From positions 62,001 through 126,000 of the forward strand of contig NW_026114279.1 in NCBI RefSeq assembly GCF_018139145.2: DNA of 64,000 nt, given 5' to 3'. This stretch comes from Gymnogyps californianus (Eukaryota > Chordata > Aves > Accipitriformes > Cathartidae). Positions within the stretch are counted from its first letter, which is position 1, and the number at the start of each line of letters is the position of its first letter. Under the pieces are notes generated by a model. It searched no databases. It saw only the letters and a program-made list of their open reading frames with translations, and was not told the origin of the DNA. Below, one piece after another: positions 1 through 40,200 of this stretch. A program made the position numbers and the translations under genes.

Positions 1-28433
<28,433 letters not shown>

Positions 28434-28525
28434 TGCTGGTGATTTTTACCCCCAACCCTGTCCTCCCCAAGGTTGCCTGAAGCAACTGTCATCCCCAGCA
28501 GCTCTCACTTCTGACTCAGGGCAGT

Positions 28526-28535
28526 CTTTAAATAG
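28526..28535 (-). promoter_or_regulatory. TATA/MEF2-like element upstream of CMYA5 exon 1
   Basis: On the minus strand this reads CTATTTAAAG, one mismatch from the MEF2 consensus and also TATA-like, about 93 bp upstream of the CMYA5 ATG. Mammalian CMYA5 is a known MEF2 target, so the placement is sensible. The transcription start itself cannot be seen. E-box-like CAGTTG also occurs between here and the ATG. Confidence 0.45.
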
Positions 28536-30363
28536 AAGGCAGTGAAGTTACAGCACCGAGTTGCTGCCAGTCGTACCCTGGGTCCTAGGGTGCCAGGACA
28601 CATGGCAAAACCTGACAGCCATCTGTCCGGGCTGCTCGAGCCCTTCGCCTGCCCATCACTGCTGCCAAGGTATTTTTACAACAAAGACAGCGGAGCAGGG
28701 CAGGGACAGGGAGGAAGGAGCTGGGGCCCCGGCAGACCTTCCCAAACTAGTTCTAATGAATTCAGGGTGGACAGCACACATGAAGCAGAAGGAGAGTTTT
28801 CTTGTGCCCCCACAAAAAGGTGCATTTAGCATGTTCAAAAGCAAGTTCCAACCCTGAGCCCACTGGGAGACTCAAAGTGCCTCAAGGAGAGACTTATTTG
28901 AGCGAGAGAGGTCAAATACAATTACTAGCGGATGAGCCTAGGACATGAGCCTTTAATAATTAATACCATACTGTAGGAGGTATCAGATGCACTGTAGTTT
29001 TTAAAAACACACAGGGAATATATTTGAACCCCCAAATTTGTCGATGTGTTAAATCACAGGACATTTCAAATTTCTTCTTCCAGTGGACTTGAACCAATTT
29101 TAATTTAAATCAAAGACAAACTATGTAGGGTTTAGGTTAAGCCATGTTTGCCCTTTATTATTCTGCATTTCACACAAAATGCAGTGCTTTTCACAGACAA
29201 AATGGGAATATGTACTGGCCAAAGTAATGAATTTTTTAAAAAATTTTTTTAAAGAAAGAGAGAAGCACCAAAACTCTGATTCTAAATAAAGAACTTCCAA
29301 AATATTTCAGGTATAAAACATTGTATAACTTTTTAATAATTTTTTTCTTCAAATAAATAGCTGGTTATAAATCAATCAGCAAACTCTTCCTGGTGTTATA
29401 AGTACAGAAACACCCAAGCAGGTATTTCTGAATACAAGCTCTCTCTGCAATGCTAAATTAAAATTCTACCGACAAATTCACTTTAAGTAAAATATTTCCT
29501 AAACGGCATGTACAGATAAAACCTGTCTGCTCTCCTGACCTACCCACTGAGGTACACAATTTACAAGGTCAAAACATAATTTCTCAAAGAATTGTACTTG
29601 AAACAGATACTAAGCTTAAACTCCAGATTTTATCATGAGCACAAAGACAGTGTACACAGCACAATGAAAATTTTTAAGGTAGAGGACTTAGCATTCTTTA
29701 CACATGGAAGAGAAGAGCATTACAGTCTTGTAGAAATGCTTATATACTAAGCATACGCATATTGCACAAGTTTTGATTCAGTCTTCAACACAGCAAGAGG
29801 AAGGTAAGTACCCTTTTACTAGTATCCCTTCAAATTATTTCCAGACCTAGTGCTCTCCCTTCTGTACTTCTCACCACTTAATTTGACCTGTAAGCTGACC
29901 AGAATAGCATATTCTTTCATGTTCTTCCTACAAGCATCATACTCTGTATAATCAATGAGAGAAAGATTTATATTAAAACACAAAAGGATTAGAGAAAACA
30001 AGAACAAAATAGAGATAACAAAAACAAACACTACAAAATATACATGAGATTCCCCATAGCATGAAGAGTCCATTAGATCAAGACTGACATTCTCTGATGG
30101 ACTTAAATTTAACACCAAATATACTGTGAATTGAGTCCAGTGACCTAAATTCAAGTAAAGTATTGGTTCCAAATAAGCAATTGGGATGGTATTCACAAAC
30201 ACTAACTTCAGGTTATCTGCAAATCCTGTTATATCCTTTTATTATGGTTGCCTATTTCTCCCAAATAACCATGTCACCCTTCAATTTGAGTCTTTAAATT
30301 GGTTTATATTGAATTCTTTGTAAGGGATTTCTTAAAAACAACCTCTCATACTGTCAGAATGCC

Positions 30364-30970
30364 TGTTGTGGTTTAACCCCAGTCAGCAGCCAAGCACCAC
30401 ACAGCCGCTCCCTCACTCCCCATTCCCCCTGCTCCCAGTGGGATGGGGAGGAGAATCAGGAAAGAAGGTAGAACTCGTGAGTTGAGATAAGAATAGTTTA
30501 ATAACTAAAGTAAAATATAATACTAACAATAATAATAATGAAATATAATAATAATAATAATAGTAATGAAAAGGAATATAACAAAAAAAGAAGAGGGAAA
30601 AAAAAGGAAAAAAAACCAGTGATGCACAATGCAATTGCTCACCACCCGCTGACTGATGCCAGAGCCACGATCCACCCCTCCTGGCCAACTCCCCCCTGTT
30701 TATATACTGGGCATGACGTTCCATGGTATGGAATACCCCTTTGGCTAGTTCAGGTCAGCTGCCCCGGCTCTGCTCCCTCCCAGCTTCTTGCACACCTGCT
30801 TGCTGGCAGAGCATGGGAAACCGAAAAGTCCTTGGCTTAAGATAAGCGCTACTTAGCAACAACTAAAACATCAGAGTGTTATCAACATTATTCTCACACT
30901 AAATCCAAAACACAGCACTGTACCAGCTACTAAGAAGAGAGTTAACTCTGTCCCAGCCGAAACCAGGACA
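30364..30970 (-). mobile_element. Solo LTR of the ERVL-like family, intergenic
   Basis: A full-length 607-bp copy runs from TGTTGTGGTTTAACCCC to CCGAAACCAGGACA on the plus strand (so TG...CA on the minus strand). It has a TATATAAAC box and an ATT microsatellite. The flanks ATGCC and ACACC are not identical, but both could derive from ACGCC by CpG decay on opposite strands. It lies between CMYA5 exon 1 and the TENT2 3' end. Confidence 0.9.
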
Positions 30971-33433
30971 ACACCTTAAGGTATACAGAGTACATTTACA
31001 AAATCACTTTTTAGGAGAAGCGAGAGCAAGAGAGCTAGAAGACAAACTTCAAGTTTCACAGTATACAGCCTATGACAGTTCTGGCACTACTGTTATCGAA
31101 TGGGAAGCTCTTGCTAATGTTTGGTCCTCCTGTACAACTCTGAGCCTGTTAATTAAAAGCATTGCTAGAAGACTAAAGAGAGTTCCTAAAATCCTAGACA
31201 AGACACTAGCAGTTTCTGACATTATACAAGGTGAGAAACGACAGGCAAACCCAATGCCAAAATAAGTAGTCAAAATTATTCCTAAAATAACAGAGCTGAA
31301 CTAAAGCATTTTCTTTTCAAGGCAGTAATAAGCCTCAGATGTTAGCGTCTTGCACACATGCTGAAACCTTGGTCGGCCATGAAAAAACACCTTTTACCAA
31401 AGGTCCCCCAGAAAAACTATTCCTGCTAGGGTGCACACCAAGGGATAGGTGTAGTGAAGGTTTTTATTTTGAAATTGAGAAGGGAAAACTTGACGCTAAC
31501 ACTAAGATTTACGATAGCCATTAGTGGATTTCTTGCTCTAGATACCTGCCCAGAGTAGATGAAAATCCAGGTCATTAAGCCTCTCAACAACTTCAGACTA
31601 TGCAGAACTGAATCCAAAGTTAGTTAAAGTTCAGCTCCTACTCCCTCTCCCCAAACAATTTATTTTGTGGTATTTTATCTGAAGTTTTCTGACAAAAGTT
31701 GCAGCTCACCATTTAACAAATATCATTATGTTCACTCGTCGTTGTTCCAGTTGTCTGGCACTTCCACAGAAAGTGGAGCTGCTCTTGTTTGCCTTGACAG
31801 GAAAATAATATAATATGACATCTGGTGAAATTTGTTTTCTGAACCTTTCTGATTTTTTTTTTTTAATGTGCGAGAGCACTGCCACTTTCCATGCTCTTGC
31901 CAGATTACCCACTAGCTTCTCTCACTATAAGTTAAACCAAGTCACACCAGCTTGCGCCTTGCTTAGCTAATGCAGTAAATATTACTGGGGAATTTTCTGT
32001 TGTTAGAGAGGATGCAACAAACAGGCTCGTCCCCAAACATTTGGGGAAAACTACCATCTAGACTTTATATTTCTGATTATAAATATAGCTTATCAGAAGT
32101 ACATAAACTTGAGAAAAAGCACAAAAAGATTCTTTTTAAAGACCCAGGTCATTGTGGCTACAGATCTTGGCTTGTATTAAAAAGACCACTGAGCTGGTGG
32201 GTCAATTTTTATGGAATTGCATAGAGGTATCACAATTTTTTAAAATTGTCTATTTTAAAAACAGATAGGAAGAAGCAGTTTCAAACATAAAGCAATAATT
32301 TAAGGTGTGGGATATGTTGACACCTTAGGTGATGCAATGCAAACTCATAAGAGATAGACATGCATAAAGTTTTGTGCCTCACATCCAGCTCACTTGAAAT
32401 ACATTTTTGCCAAGTTTGAACATGTATGTCCCTTCTTAGTTGTCCTATGTTGGGAAAGTTTTACATTTTGTAGACAAAGAGATAGCCAGCACCTTTTAAA
32501 AGAGCAGCAGCCCTCTCTTCCCCTCTCCCCAAAATCCATGTAGAACATCTTTGAATCCAGACATCATCCTGTACTAAAAACTTTTGGTTGCATTTCACAT
32601 AAAGCAGGTCAAAGTGAATGTTTCACTGAGACCAAATCTACCACCTTCTAAAGAAGAGAGGCAGGGAGGGGGAATGTACATATGGAGGGAGAACATTTTA
32701 GTAGGTTGTTAGAGTCGGATTAAAACTGTTTAATTTGCAGAAGGAAGCTGTTTTAAGAAGCAAGCCAAAATCTTAGACTAGATCATGAAGTGTGTAGTAA
32801 GTAACCTCACAGCAGGCAAATAGTTTACGGTTTCTAGAACTTCTAAATTGTAAAACTTGAAATAAATTAGAACTTAAAGTTTGCACAAGAAGAGATAATG
32901 CTTGTTATTTTACACAGTTATAAGGGTTTTCACAATCTAGTTAGAAACAGCAATAGATTAAACTTATACCTGTATATATACGCAGCACAGAATAGCCATA
33001 TAGAAGTTTATGATTTGCAACAGGGGCCTTATCTTTACATACCATTTTCTTTTCTACTTAATTATAGGAAATATTATAAATATCCAGTACAAAATAACAT
33101 AAAACTGGAAAAAGAAGCTGTATTTTCCATATATAAACTTTATTCCACTGGACACCATACAAAAATATTAAACAAAAAGTAAAAATATGAATTTGACCAT
33201 CAATGATAAGTACAGTTTTAACAATGAATTGGTCTTCAATAACAAATATGAGAGGCACAAACTGTGCTACAGCAGGTCTAAAATTTCAAAAATTTTTTTT
33301 TAAAGCTAAAATTTTCAAGATTACTTAAATTCAATTTACAGTAGCTAACCAATTTACAAATATTTACACAAAATCAAAACAGAAGCCCAGCTTATTGTAG
33401 CAGTGGTAGGGTTGTGGTTTTTTGGGTTTTCTT

Positions 33434-33449
33434 CCCCCCCCCCCCCCCC
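33434..33449. repeat. C16 homopolymer
   Basis: Sixteen C follow a T-rich stretch in the region expected to be TENT2 3' UTR or just beyond; the minus-strand transcript would carry a G16 run. Confidence 0.95.
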
Positions 33450-34199
33450 TTAAAGCAGATATCACTACTACTTCAAATATGTAAAAGGAAGCACTAAAAA
33501 GTATCTTGCCTACTCTGTGTGAATATGAAGCATTTACATATATTGATTTGTCCTTTTTTATTTCAGCTTCTTTGTAGTAGAACTGTTGCTTGAAAATTCC
33601 AGTTTAGATTACAGTTCTTGGTATCCAGAACACTACCAACAATAATCTAGCTTAATTTTCATAAATTGTTGCTTGTTGTTCCATGTAAAAGGTAAATAAA
33701 ACTGGAAAATGCCAAGTTGAGCAAAAGTGCGTACTGCGTTAAGCAGATGTAAAGCATGGGCTGTCTGTTCGTCAAGTAGTGTGTACTGTGTGCAATGCCT
33801 TAAGGATACAGTCAGACTCACACATTGTTTAGCTCTGAATTTCTTAATTTCTTGGTTAAATGCATCTGAATTAATGATTACACAGATTATAGAAACAAAA
33901 AGTCAGTATATTCCCATATTTGGTTTAAAATGGATTTATTCTTGTGGTCTGCTGTTTGAGTCACAACAGTTTCTTCTAGAAGTCAACAATGCAAGCTTTT
34001 TCAGAAAACATATCTTTGAATGAACACCTGTATTAACAAATGTCAATAATAAAATATGCAGTCTTTCCTATAAACATTTCCTTAACAAAAGTTTAAGGAG
34101 AAAAACATGTCATAAAAAACCATGGGGTAACTGCATCTTGATTTTGATACTGTTCTTTATTTCAGCAGGATCCAATAAGGAGAAAATGGAAAAAGTTGG

Positions 34200-34274
34200 T
34201 TATCTTTTCTGTATGGTTATTCTTAAAGGTAATATACAGTTCAGGTCTTTCTTGTCTCGTAATATCTGCCAAGA
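34200..34274 (-). CDS. TENT2: TENT2 terminal coding exon
   Basis: After a T/C-rich acceptor ending CCCCCAG (34276-34275) there are 24 codons and TAA, reading [18 protein letters not shown] and ending TIQKR. The conserved KKDLN.ILP.R signature of the GLD2 C-terminus identifies it. The 3' UTR continues leftwards. AATAAA candidates on the minus strand lie at 34156-34161, 33935-33940, 33557-33562 and 33139-33144; which is used cannot be told. Confidence 0.92.
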   Translation of the reverse strand, partial: SWQILRDKKDLNCILPLRITIQKR

Positions 34275-37200
34275 CTGGGGGAAAAAGTACAATGTTTTAA
34301 AAGGCTAAATAATCTTCTTTGCCATTAATACTTAAATACCATTGTAAGTAGTAAGCCTCACAGATCCACAAAAATAAGGTTGATATTTTTCCCCTTCTTG
34401 AATATTTTTTTTTTTAAGGGAAGATGAATCCAAAGGTACACAAAATGCAATGAACTACTGAGGAAGGTACTGTAGGGATTGATTCACGGACTCTGGTGCG
34501 GGTGAAACCAAAGACCTTTATTGCTTACAAGTTTGTGCTTATATAGATTCATTAGCTGTCCACGCGCTCAAGCTTGTTCCATGATTAGTTAATACCTTCT
34601 GTTCACGCACCGTGGCTAAGCTTCTGATTGGTGCTGTCGAGCAAGACACACGTCTTCTGGCTTCGGTCCCATATCTGTGTTCCAAATTATTTCAGTCTTC
34701 AGCTTCTTTTCTGCGTGCCTGCTTCATCACTTATTTACTCCCTTATTCTATGTCTTTCAAGGCTATGTCTAATTGTTCAAGGTCGCTCGCAACACTCCCT
34801 GCGAATCCCACAAGGTACGTCCTTTCAAGAAGAGAGTGGATTTGCGGAGACTGAGATGTTAACATTATTTAAGCATTACACTGATATTCAGACTGCAAAA
34901 TAACAGTCTCAAATTTACACATGTCAAAGTTCCTGATACAAGACGTTATATTCTGACATTTCCAGAACTTAATTGTGTCTTTAAAATAGGTTATTTCAAT
35001 TTTCTTCTGTATTCTGTTCTGGATTCCAGGACACATTTGTTAGGCCATGAACCTGCAAATAACTGCACTGACCCTCCTGTCTTTATGTAGAATTCATTTA
35101 AACCACAATGTGTAATGAAAACCACAGGAAGAATAATCTCTCAATGGCAGCGAGACAAACAGATTCCTTAGGCTTCTTAAAGTGCAAGATATTCATAAGT
35201 ACTTGTAGTTTTAAGCAACTGTCATTCCTTATGGTTCCTAGTAAAGAGGAATTTTTTTCAGGGCCATAACACTCCAGTATACAGGCTTCCAGACAGCTTG
35301 GACCAAACAACTGCTTTTACATTTTTCGGAAAACCACACAGCTTTGAAACCAATTTTTAAATTGAAAACTCTGAAAAGAGAAGTTCACTCTGATTTCACA
35401 GAACAGTGTGAGAGCCCAAACTACTTTGTAAACCACTGCTTTAGCAGATTCACAAAATAAAATATATTATGTAAAAGTATGTGGACAGTTAAGTATTTTG
35501 TATGCTAAGATGGCTAAATAGAAGGAAACTGACATTTCTGAACAGAATTACAAAGCAAAAAAGTTATCCTTTTCTGACTATATAAAGGCAACACCTTATA
35601 GCATTTGTTTTATTACAAATATCTGGCATTGATTTCCTTTTTGTTGGAGAAACCCTCGAGATATTTAAGGACTTGATTAACTGGAGTAAACAGGAGTCTC
35701 CAATGACAGCATACAAGGAAGTCTAACTGGTTAAAGGTGGAAGCCAGTTCTGTGCACTAATCCCTAGTCATAAACTACATTATGAATAGTCAGAGATCTC
35801 AGAAAACCAGAATTTGAGCTCAGATATATGAACATAATTCCAAATGCAATGCCTATGATAGGAGACAAGCATACAAATGAGTTGGCAGCTAGGATTTTTA
35901 AAAAAAGGATGTTTAATCAAGGCCTAAATCTTTGCTTGCTTCGTTCAAAGTTTCCTTGCCTCCTCCACTACCTGGAACAGTGAAAGCTCCAGTTTGAACT
36001 ACTCATGTTCTAAAATTATGAGTGTGGTCTCCCTAAAGAAAAGTAACAATTTAATTCAGTTGTCAAAAAACAGCAGAAACCCATTGGTGGCAATATTATA
36101 AAAAAGGGATAGTAAGAGGTATAAAACATTGTTTATTACCAGTCAAATTAATGTAGGAAGAAATGATAAAGTTGTGATTCTAAAGCTATTAATTATCATT
36201 AGATTTTCTTGTGTGTGTAAAATTGATAATTCTAAAACAAAGGGTCTACTATTTCAAGTATCCATTTCAACTTAAGCCTGATGCTTGATGGCATATAGAC
36301 ATTAATACTCTTATTAAATAATTTTCCACAAACATTTTTAAGAATAAGTTTCTATCATATATATATAGTACAAAGCATAAAAATAAACATAACAAACATC
36401 AGAGACAGGCAGGTTCAATGACTTCCATTTGTATAACTGTCTTGAAAACCAAAGTGACTGGAAAAATTAACTCTAATGCACTTTTTACCTTCAGAAATTC
36501 ATCTTTGATAATATCAAACTTCTGTTTTTCATGTACAGCTCTAGCAGTGTTTGTCCCATCAAAGGGCTCTGCAAGATCAAACAAACACAAACATTAAAAA
36601 CATTAAAAAAAAAAAAGCTAGAGCTATGCTGTCTTCACTGAGCAAGTACTCGGGCAAAAAACAGAGGAGTCAACGTATCATTGCTTCCCAAGAGTGTTTT
36701 GAGTGGCTGATTCCACTTTGCTTCTCAATCTTTATTTCTACATAACATTCATCCAGAAAAGCCCCAAACACTGAGCACTCACTCTAATGGTATGTAATCC
36801 ATAATAAAGTCAGGTTATTATTTCTATCGAAGCATGCTATGATTGTGCTGAATTCATGCATCAGTAGTTATTTGTTACTGCTTAATAGTCTGTGATGAGA
36901 TATCAGAATATGATTTTGCATATTAAAATGTTTTGAAACTGCTACACATGTCCCTCTTGGAGCTGTCCACTTTAGATTCATCGCATTCAACAGCTTCTCA
37001 GTGAAATACAAGGAGTACAGTAAAATATTTACTATAACTTTTTATGTAAGAAGTACCAACTGCTGTAAAAATATATTTTATCAGTTCATATCTATTCTAC
37101 AATAGCTATTAATAAGTTAACAATTTGGGGTTTACCCCTTCGAAATGACTACAAATTTATGTGATGTTCTCTTTTTTTTTTTGCTAACATAATTAGTACT

Positions 37201-40200
37201 TTGGAACTTTTTTTTTTTAATTGAAGGATTAAAAAAGTACTCCTTGCTACTGATAAGGTTGCCAACATTAAAGTAACAGATACTAAAGAATTATGATGTA
37301 GAGACTATGCATTACAATGCACTACAAAACAGATTTTATACAGTCTTTTTTTTCCTTACTAGAGAACTGCTTAAATAACACGTGGTGTATTTCACACTGG
37401 CAAAATTTATGACAGTCCTCAAGGGCCATCGAACCATAGAAGTATTTGCTAGATCAGGTAGCTTTTTTGTTTAGTTGGTTATGAATTGCTTTTATTCACA
37501 TAGTGACATATAGTGAAATAAAGCATGAAACAGACATCAGAAGGGATTATGCCATTATAGAGACTGGGACTTCAAATTTGGAACATGTTCCATGGCACTG
37601 GGTTTGTTACTGAAAGTTATTTAAATTCAAAATCAAATAAATTGTTTCAAGCAACAAATGTTTTTGGCATGTTTCTAAAAGGTTTTTCTTCAAACTACCT
37701 ATAAAGTTTTTTTAATGGACGTTTACAGGCAGATTTATTTTACTTTAGAATGCATCATACATTTAGATTGGAGCATAAAACTGGCCACAAATAAGAAAGG
37801 TACCTAGTCCTCTAAAACCAGTCACATAATTTGACACAGTGACCTACTGCCAGTAAGAATTCCATACCCCTTACCGTGTGAAGCAGTACGGGATTTTTTG
37901 TGTGTCTTAAATATGATGTCAACTGTTTCTTTAATGCTAGGACCTTTATGTACTTTATGTCGAATCAAGAGATTTTTTTTCTTTTAAAGCAACAAGAGCA
38001 AAGCTGTACAATCTTCTAAAACTGTCAGTGGGGAAAAAAGGTACTCTTCCTAGTCACAAAAGCTGACTCACTTCTTCCCTTTATTCGTCCTGCATATTTA
38101 CTGACTGTCAAAAGACAAACTCATTCCCTAGAGGACAGCAAGAATAATTTTGCAATCAGCTACTATTTACAATACTACATTTTCTAACCATCAGGACAGT
38201 GAGAGTCCATCATAAGTTATTTTGTTCACACACAGACATGAGAATATTAAAAGAAAAAAAAAAATAAAACTTTAACACTGATGCTTGAGGGAAAAGCTAA
38301 AGGGGATCATCTTTCCAAATGAAAATACAAGAAATCATAAAACTTCAGAACTGCTGCAAACCAAGCCCTGAGGAATTACTTTTAGAATTATTTTTAACAT
38401 ATGGATCTGAAAGATTTAAAAGTACAAGCATGAATCAGGTGCAGCTTAGCTTCTGATCCAGTTTCCCTAAATGACTATCAATTTAATTGTCTCACAAAAT
38501 TGCCAAGTTTCTAGCTTTTCCAAATTGTGTCTTTTTCAACAGGAGAATATATGATATTATTTGATATAGAGAAGATTTAAACTGAAACCAGAACAGTCGC
38601 TAGCAATTTAGAGCTTCTGACAAGGAATGTTCACAAACATTAGCTAAAAGCAAAGTTCTCTGTATCCCTTAAAGGTTAAACCATGACAAATGGTAATAGC
38701 CTGCCAGATTTTAAACTGTCTGAAAAGAGCATCTCTACTATATTTGTTCCTCAAACAGCAGAAATACAAGTGAGAATCAGTCTTAAGGCCAATAAAAATT
38801 AAAACAGAATACATTTTTTTCTTTGAGCAAGCCTAAATATAGCACTACATGTAGAATTATGACAACTTGCAGATATAGACTTCTTGTAATCTAGCAAATA
38901 TTTTTAAAATATTAAAAATATATGCAATAATACCAATTAGTGGAATTTTAGTCCGCTACATGGAAAATCTGACAAAGACTTGGAAGCCAGAATATGTTGA
39001 CATGTTTAGCTAGCTTTTAAAAGTTTCTTCTCAAAGTACACAGAAGTTTATCTACGTGCTTTGTTAAACTAGTTCAGCTTAACAGCTGTTATGAACATGA
39101 AGCTTACTTCAAGTTAAAATAGGAAATTTAATTTTTTCCCTTCCAATTTAGAAGTAATAACTTGGTATGTGAGGATAAAACCCACTCTTAATCAAGTCTT
39201 GAAGCACATAGTAACAGGAAGGAATCAGATATGCCACCTATAGATAATTTTGCTTTTTTAATAGTTCAAATGCAAAACACACTCTTAAGAAAAAGTTGCA
39301 TGTAATCAAGCCCATTTAATACAAATTCTAAAATGCTTATTTTGTATGTTGATATTCTATTTTCCAAGCTGACAGAGGGCAAACCTAATTATTCAGTCAC
39401 TTTGTAACATCATAAAAAAAATTGAGAGCTTGAAACACACAGCCCCCCACCTGCAACACAGTGGATCAGCATCATGTGACATAAGCAGACAGCTGCCCAG
39501 CATTCCCACCTCCGACATGCAGATCAGAGCCTTGGCAATGTCTGCCCTGCACTGTCCTGAATCATTTCGGCTGTGCAGATACTCTAATTCTCACATTTCT
39601 CAACTCTGAGACTGCAGAGTCAAGCATGCATTCTTCACAGGTTTCAGTGTATTTTTTCCCCTATGACTGGTAGTTGATTTTTTTCCAAGTCAAATAAAGA
39701 ACAGGAATCCCATCATGTGGCTTCACACTGTCCATATGATTACAGCCAAGTTGGTGAGCTCCAGGCTACAGAATAACTAATTTCACCAGTAGGTAATTAT
39801 TCTCTGCACAGAGCAGCACAAATGCAGGAAATTATATGCACACACACACAGTGCACTCCCACCCCCCAGGAATCTTGAGGAGTGTCTGTGTCTAACCACA
39901 GGACTTCTGCCTTATTCCTCCCATCCACCCCAGCAAAATTTTCCCAGTCTCTAACAACTATTTCCATACAGTTTGGCTCCTGTCCAAGTTCTACTCCTCT
40001 TTTATCCTAAAACTTCAACCCTGTGGTGGTGCAGGCCGCTCCCCCCCCCCCCCCCCCCCGGGCCACGTTGCGATGTCAGGACCAGCCAACATTGCATTCT
40101 TGTGCAGTGAGTTTAGACAATCTGGTACTTTCTTATCCTGGCTACGGTACAGTGAATTAGGATGATTAGGCACTCCCTAACTGTACCTGAAACTCCTGCT

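Larger units (their letters stand above)
28434..34199. other. CMYA5-TENT2 intergenic region and TENT2 3' UTR
   Basis: The first 400 bp are GC-richer and should include the CMYA5 promoter. A solo LTR lies at 30364-30970. The right-hand part, perhaps from about 33100, should be TENT2 3' UTR. No other gene was seen. Confidence 0.65.
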
